Shown here: piece after piece, positions 59,874 to 64,000 of the stretch
Layout: every line of letters starts with the position of its first letter
How positions within the stretch are numbered: position 1 is the first letter of the stretch
Notes under the pieces: generated by a model
The model's input: only the letters and a program-made list of their open reading frames with translations
What the model was told of the DNA's origin: nothing
Databases searched by the model: none
Program-made: the position numbers and the translations under genes
DNA from: Branchiostoma belcheri
Lineage: Eukaryota > Chordata > Leptocardii > Amphioxiformes > Branchiostomatidae
Assembly: GCF_001625305.1 (NCBI RefSeq)
Contig: NW_017802947.1
Coordinates: forward strand, 523,598-587,597
Length of the DNA stretch: 64,000 nt
Reading direction: 5' to 3'

Positions 59874-60012
59874 TCACTTTTCTGGTTTGACCAGCCACAC
59901 TTCATGAATGACCTGATGAGATGGTCCACCACCGAACACGGCAGCTTTCACATATTCCTGATAGAGGGATGAAAAAAAGGGATATTAAAACCCTTGTCCT
60001 GCGGAGCCTCTC

Positions 60013-60074
<62 letters not shown>

Positions 60075-63000
60075 GCACATACAGTACCATCTATATAGCA
60101 CCCTGTATATGTGCGATTTTGGGGGGGGTGGAAGTAACTACGCCACCACAGGACAAAAAGGTCAAGGGTGTATGACCTGATTAAGACATCAAATCATTAT
60201 TGTGTATATTGTGTAAATGAATGCCAGGAGGGCAAGGGTTAAGGACCCCAGATGAATTAGTACCTTAGTAAGGCAAGAAAATGCCTGAAATACCAGATCA
60301 GAATTGACATCATGTGTCAATTAAATCATCACCATTATCTCAAAACTACTTTAACAAGTTGAACAGTGTCAGTGCAAACGGGTCTCTTGTCAGACTGAGT
60401 GAAAATATAACATTTTTTTGTTCTAATCAATACAAAATGAGCCTGGTGTTAGCATCGTATATCAATGATTTTCGGCTCGGTCATTATGATGTCACATTAA
60501 TCCACCTCACTTAATTACACATACCTCTATCAATTACATTATACATAATACAGACGACCTTACCGGTTTGTACTCAATACCGGCTGCGTCGAGCCTGTCC
60601 ATGAATTCTGTTGCACGCTGGGTAAAGGTTTCAGACCTCCCGTCCCTGGCAGTAACATTGTACGGCATGGCGTACACCACAGGACCGCGACTGTGGTACA
60701 GGAACATCGCGCTATTCTGGGGGGGGGGGGGGGAGACAGGGCAGATCCTTCAATGTCCATATTGCTTTTGGTTTTTTATTCAGAAGCACAGTGATGAATA
60801 CAAATAAAAGGACATGGACTAAGTGACTGCGAACTCAAGTTAGGTACAACTTATATTCTCATCGCAGCCACTTTGACGTTCATAGTATATTCATAGTGTT
60901 TGACATCACAAAATCCATAGTGTTTGAAATCACGATATCCATAGTGTTTGACATCACAGTATCCATACTGTGTTTGAAATTACAACATCCATAGTGTTTG
61001 ACATCACATCATATTAATATTCATAGCCTTTGCCATCACAATATCCATACAGTGTTTGTCATAACAGTATCCATACTGTGTTTGACATCACAATATCCAT
61101 ACATATTTAAATGTTAATTGTACTTTTTTGTTGTGTGGCGCTGTTAATATAAGTTGTAAACTTGAGTGCAGCGCCACACTGTCCTTGTTATGTTTTCATG
61201 TTTTGATGAATAAAAAAAACATCCATACAGTGTTTGACATCACAGTATCCATACTGTGTTTGACATCACAGTATCCACAGTGTTTGACATCACAGTATCC
61301 ATAGTGTTTGAAATCACAGTATCCATAGTGTTTGAAATTACAGTATCCATAGTGTGACATCAAAGTATCCATAGTGTTTGACATCACAGTATCCATAGTG
61401 TTTGAAATCACAGTATCCATAGTGTTTGAAATTACAGTATCCATAGTGTGACATCAAAGTATCCATAGTGTTTGACATCAAAGTATCCATAGTGTTTGAT
61501 ATCACAGTATCCATAGTGTGACATCAAAGTATCCATAGTGTTTGACATAACAATATCTATTATAATAGTGTTTGACACCACAGAGTAATGCTTAAATGTG
61601 TAAATCTGGGAACAGTTGCTTTAGATGATGAACATCGCCAATGTGCATTAGCTGCTATTGCTAACTTCCATTCATCGTGGAGTGAGCCCTGAGAAGAGAT
61701 GGGAGATGGATACATGCATACGATACATGTATGTAAGACTGATACTGTTCGCTTCAAATGAAACAAGCAACCATTTCCAGAATTACCTGGTAATTGGTAA
61801 ATCCCACTTTTTGTGCAGTGTATGGGTGAGGGGGGTATAACAGTGAAAAATATGTACTTACCCCATGACGTGAAAAATATGTACTTACCCCATACGATGG
61901 TGACTTAGGGGGGTCCTCCTGATGTTCTTTGGGCAGCCAGAGACACGCCGTGTAGTCCTTGTTACAACCTTCAGTGCTCAGCGTAGATGGATGCGTCTAA
62001 TAAAACAAAACGACAGTGTTGGCATTGATACGGAAACTCAAATATGGCTTGAAGTTTTCCTGACATCATCATCTATAATCGCATACGTGTAGATGCCTTG
62101 ATGAAGGTAATGAGGTACACAATAACTTTTTGAAACTGTCGATTAAAAGTGGATGCTATTTGAAAGTGTCTGACAGTTTTCAAAATCTATCTGATTTCTT
62201 GTCTTTTATTTTTATTTATTTATTTATGAAGATTTACCACATTTGTAGAAGGGTTGACATAACAGGTGACTATCACCTCTTCAAAGATGTCAAACCTGAG
62301 ACCAGATTGTAAAGTTTGAACCACTCACACCGGGAAGGTCCCCTACTCTTTTCGATAAGTGTGTTGGGTTCTTTAACGTGCGCGGGGTGTGGCTCTCCCA
62401 AACACGGGACCTGAAATTTTACGTCCTATCCGAGGGACGTCCATAACCGAAGCTCGGTACTCATTTACAAAGTAAAGTAAAGTGAGGAAAGTCGTGTAAA
62501 GTGCCTTTCCCAAGGGCACAAGATCAGTGGCATTCTCAATGAGTAACAGGCGGTAGCTTCAGGTTACCTCCTATTAGGCAACGTTTGATGTGGTTGTTTT
62601 AATCTCTTACCCAGATGACGAGGGTGGTTGTCTGTTTAATTTCGGCATTCTTACTGTTGCCACCACTCACGTAACCCACCAGGGTCCAGGAGAACTTTGT
62701 TATTGCATCTCCCAAGGAACAACTGCTGACATTCTTACAGATCCACGTGCCTGTATATGTGTAAAAACATGAATTGAGTCGGATGAGTTTTAAAAAATGT
62801 AGCTAGCCATCAGATTTGATACCAACTCCGTATACTGGCTGACCAGTGTATGAGGAGCCTGCAACAAATCGGAATGCACCAAGGCTAGATATTAACTCAA
62901 ATACACTTCCTTAGAAATGACAATGAACACCTCGACCTCCCTTGTGACCAAGATTGTTTACAAAGGCATGTGTTCAACCTGTAACCTCCACCCAATATCT

Positions 63001-64000
63001 AATAAGAAGGATTTTCACCAATGAAGTACCTGGCATTATCCGTCTCTCTTCGAAGCCATCATATTTCTTGATGCTCCAGTAGTTAGGACAGTCCATCACC
63101 CTGCACCTGTCCTCCATGGTAGTCACAACCTTGCCACGATAGTCTTCAGCACTGTCAACAATGTGGAACACTTGTGTTACAAAACGTCTTTAAGTAAGGG
63201 ATTAAGTAGTTATATATCATTTGTCAAATTCCATATCACAACATATTTGAAGTGATGGTCGACTGAATCAACCATCAATCAATGGAGACGGGTGCCATAA
63301 ATTTTAGCCAACATATGATCCACCGCTGATGTTACAGAAATGGTGGATTGTCTTGACAAAAGATGAGTTGGGCAGTCCAAAATTTAGGTACGTCCGTTTT
63401 CTTTACAGTTCAACTATGATTCACAAACATATTTGATATTGGATGTTGAACAAGACATACCTATTAGCAACAAGTTCTTACTTGTCTGATTTGATGAGCC
63501 AGATTTCGTTCACTCGTTTGCTGTGAGGAACATCCGGTCCATCGTACCCTACAAATTTCACATACTCCTGCAAAAATGTATAACAAAAATGTAGAAATAA
63601 GAAAATGTTTGAAATCAAATTTTCTGAAAAATATTAAATGCTGTCTACAGCAATTGAGAAACATACCAGACACGTATACGTTAATCGGGCTACTGCACCT
63701 GTTTGTACTTTAGACCTGCCCAGTCAAGTTTGCCCATGAATTCCTTCGCCCTCTGTCCAAACTCCTCATCTTTTCCTCTTATCCCACCACTGTACGTCAG
63801 AACATAGGCTACTGGACCACGGCTCCTGTATAAAAACACCTGTGGGTGCAAAAATAATGATAATTACAACTTGTTAAAATCTACAGCCAGCGTATATACC
63901 ATGATACACAAAATGTCTAGAAATAACCACAGGCCCATAGAACCATAATCGAATTTTCAGCCGACACTTACCCCGTCTTCAGTCGGTTGAGGAGGGTCCT
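59874..64000 (-). CDS. Gene 7: SOUL/HEBP-like protein on minus strand, 5' partial
   Basis: Minus-strand exons, in coding order: 64000-63972 (partial), 63839-63699, 63567-63482, 63151-63030, 62750-62611, 61996-61889, 60716-60564 and 59957-59874 (TGA at 59876-59874). They give 237 complete codons before the stop, all in phase with GT-AG introns. The first visible domain has DPPQPTEDG, then VFLYRSRGPVAYVLTYSGG and EYVKFVGYDGP, and ends with RVNEIWLIKSD, the classic SOUL C-terminal pattern. A second complete domain follows: CPNYWSIKKYDGFEERR, GYVSGGNSKNAEIKQT, LWLPKEHQEDPPKSP, MFLYHSRGPVVYAMPY and HEVWLVKPEK. Exon phases of the second domain equal those of domains 3 and 4 in genes 1-6. The upstream part, with any signal peptide and further domains, lies beyond 64000. 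Heme or other ligand binding is inferred only. Confidence 0.8.
60016..60073 (+). repeat. (GT)n microsatellite
   Basis: An uninterrupted run of about 28 GT dinucleotides lies in the last intron of gene 7. Confidence 0.97.
60719..60732 (+). repeat. Poly-G run at a gene 7 acceptor
   Basis: A 14-base G run (C on the coding strand) immediately precedes the CAG acceptor of exon 60716-60564 and acts as its pyrimidine tract. Its length may be unreliable in sequencing, but it lies outside coding sequence. Confidence 0.9.
60885..61560 (+). repeat. Minisatellite of about 15-24 bp units
   Basis: Many variants of atccatagtgtttgacatcacagt, with shorter units, fill most of the gene 7 intron between exons 61996-61889 and 60716-60564. 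A non-repeat piece with a poly-A-like signal interrupts it near 61105-61215. Confidence 0.93.
62310..62530 (-). mobile_element. SINE-like repeat, minus orientation
   Basis: The inverse of gactttcctcac and gtgcccttgggaaaggcactttacacgactttcc, the body words of the SINE at 9130-9339, is found at about 62490-62522. A further block (gtgttgggttctttaacgtgcgcggggtg) extends it. No tRNA-like head was recognised. It lies in gene 7 intron sequence. Confidence 0.5.

Noticed and set aside
61196-61444. Minus-strand frame encoding repeats of MDTVISNT
   Set aside because: The repeat unit is often 24 bases, a multiple of three, so the minisatellite stays open by itself. It lies in an intron of gene 7.
62075-62175. 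Possible further Penelope-like terminal fragment in gene 7 intron
   Set aside because: Only a few short words (gatgaaggtaatgag, gttttcaaaatctat) resemble the arms; too weak to annotate.

Overview
The window reads as intron-rich animal nuclear DNA. My best guess is an invertebrate deuterostome, most likely a lancelet (Branchiostoma). That guess rests on the many short GT-AG introns, the tRNA-derived SINEs, a Penelope-like retroelement, DNA-transposon-like elements and abundant microsatellites. The species is an inference; nothing here fixes it.

Almost all coding sequence belongs to one family. Six long genes lie head-to-tail on the + strand: gene 1 (330-9460, 5' end outside the window), gene 2 (11298-18661), gene 3 (19936-27192), gene 4 (28311-35283), gene 5 (36552-45300) and gene 6 (46876-58692). 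A seventh related gene lies on the - strand (59874 to beyond 64000), convergent with gene 6. Each complete + strand gene has about 20 exons: a signal-peptide exon, then exons that assemble into four consecutive SOUL/HEBP-type (heme-binding-protein family) domains, an acidic linker before domain 4, and a short acidic tail. Intact lengths are about 914-930 residues. Exon boundaries and phases are almost the same in every copy, which made it possible to assemble the genes by eye.

The copies are not equal. Genes 2 and 5 are open throughout (928 and 925 codons), as is the most divergent copy, gene 6 (921). Gene 3 carries a one-base loss in an A-run of exon 6, and gene 4 an 8-base loss in exon 5. 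Each lesion would leave a secreted protein holding little more than domain 1, unless it is an assembly error. Genes 2 and 3 share a roughly 1.7 kb block, introns included, that looks gene-converted. Several exons are nearly identical between copies while their introns have diverged. GC-AG introns recur at two homologous positions.

The genes probably act as secreted multi-domain heme, porphyrin or other hydrophobic-ligand binding proteins. Several have a histidine-rich segment right after the signal peptide. Their substrate and physiological role cannot be read from sequence.

Intergenic stretches of about 1.1-1.8 kb keep shared upstream blocks and polyadenylation signals. Introns hold a perfect fold-back element, a Penelope-like element with 244-bp inverted arms, SINEs, a 1.1-kb element with long terminal inverted repeats and TTA target duplication, and several micro- and minisatellites. 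All exon calls were made by reading frames and splice sites by eye. No alignment or database search was run.
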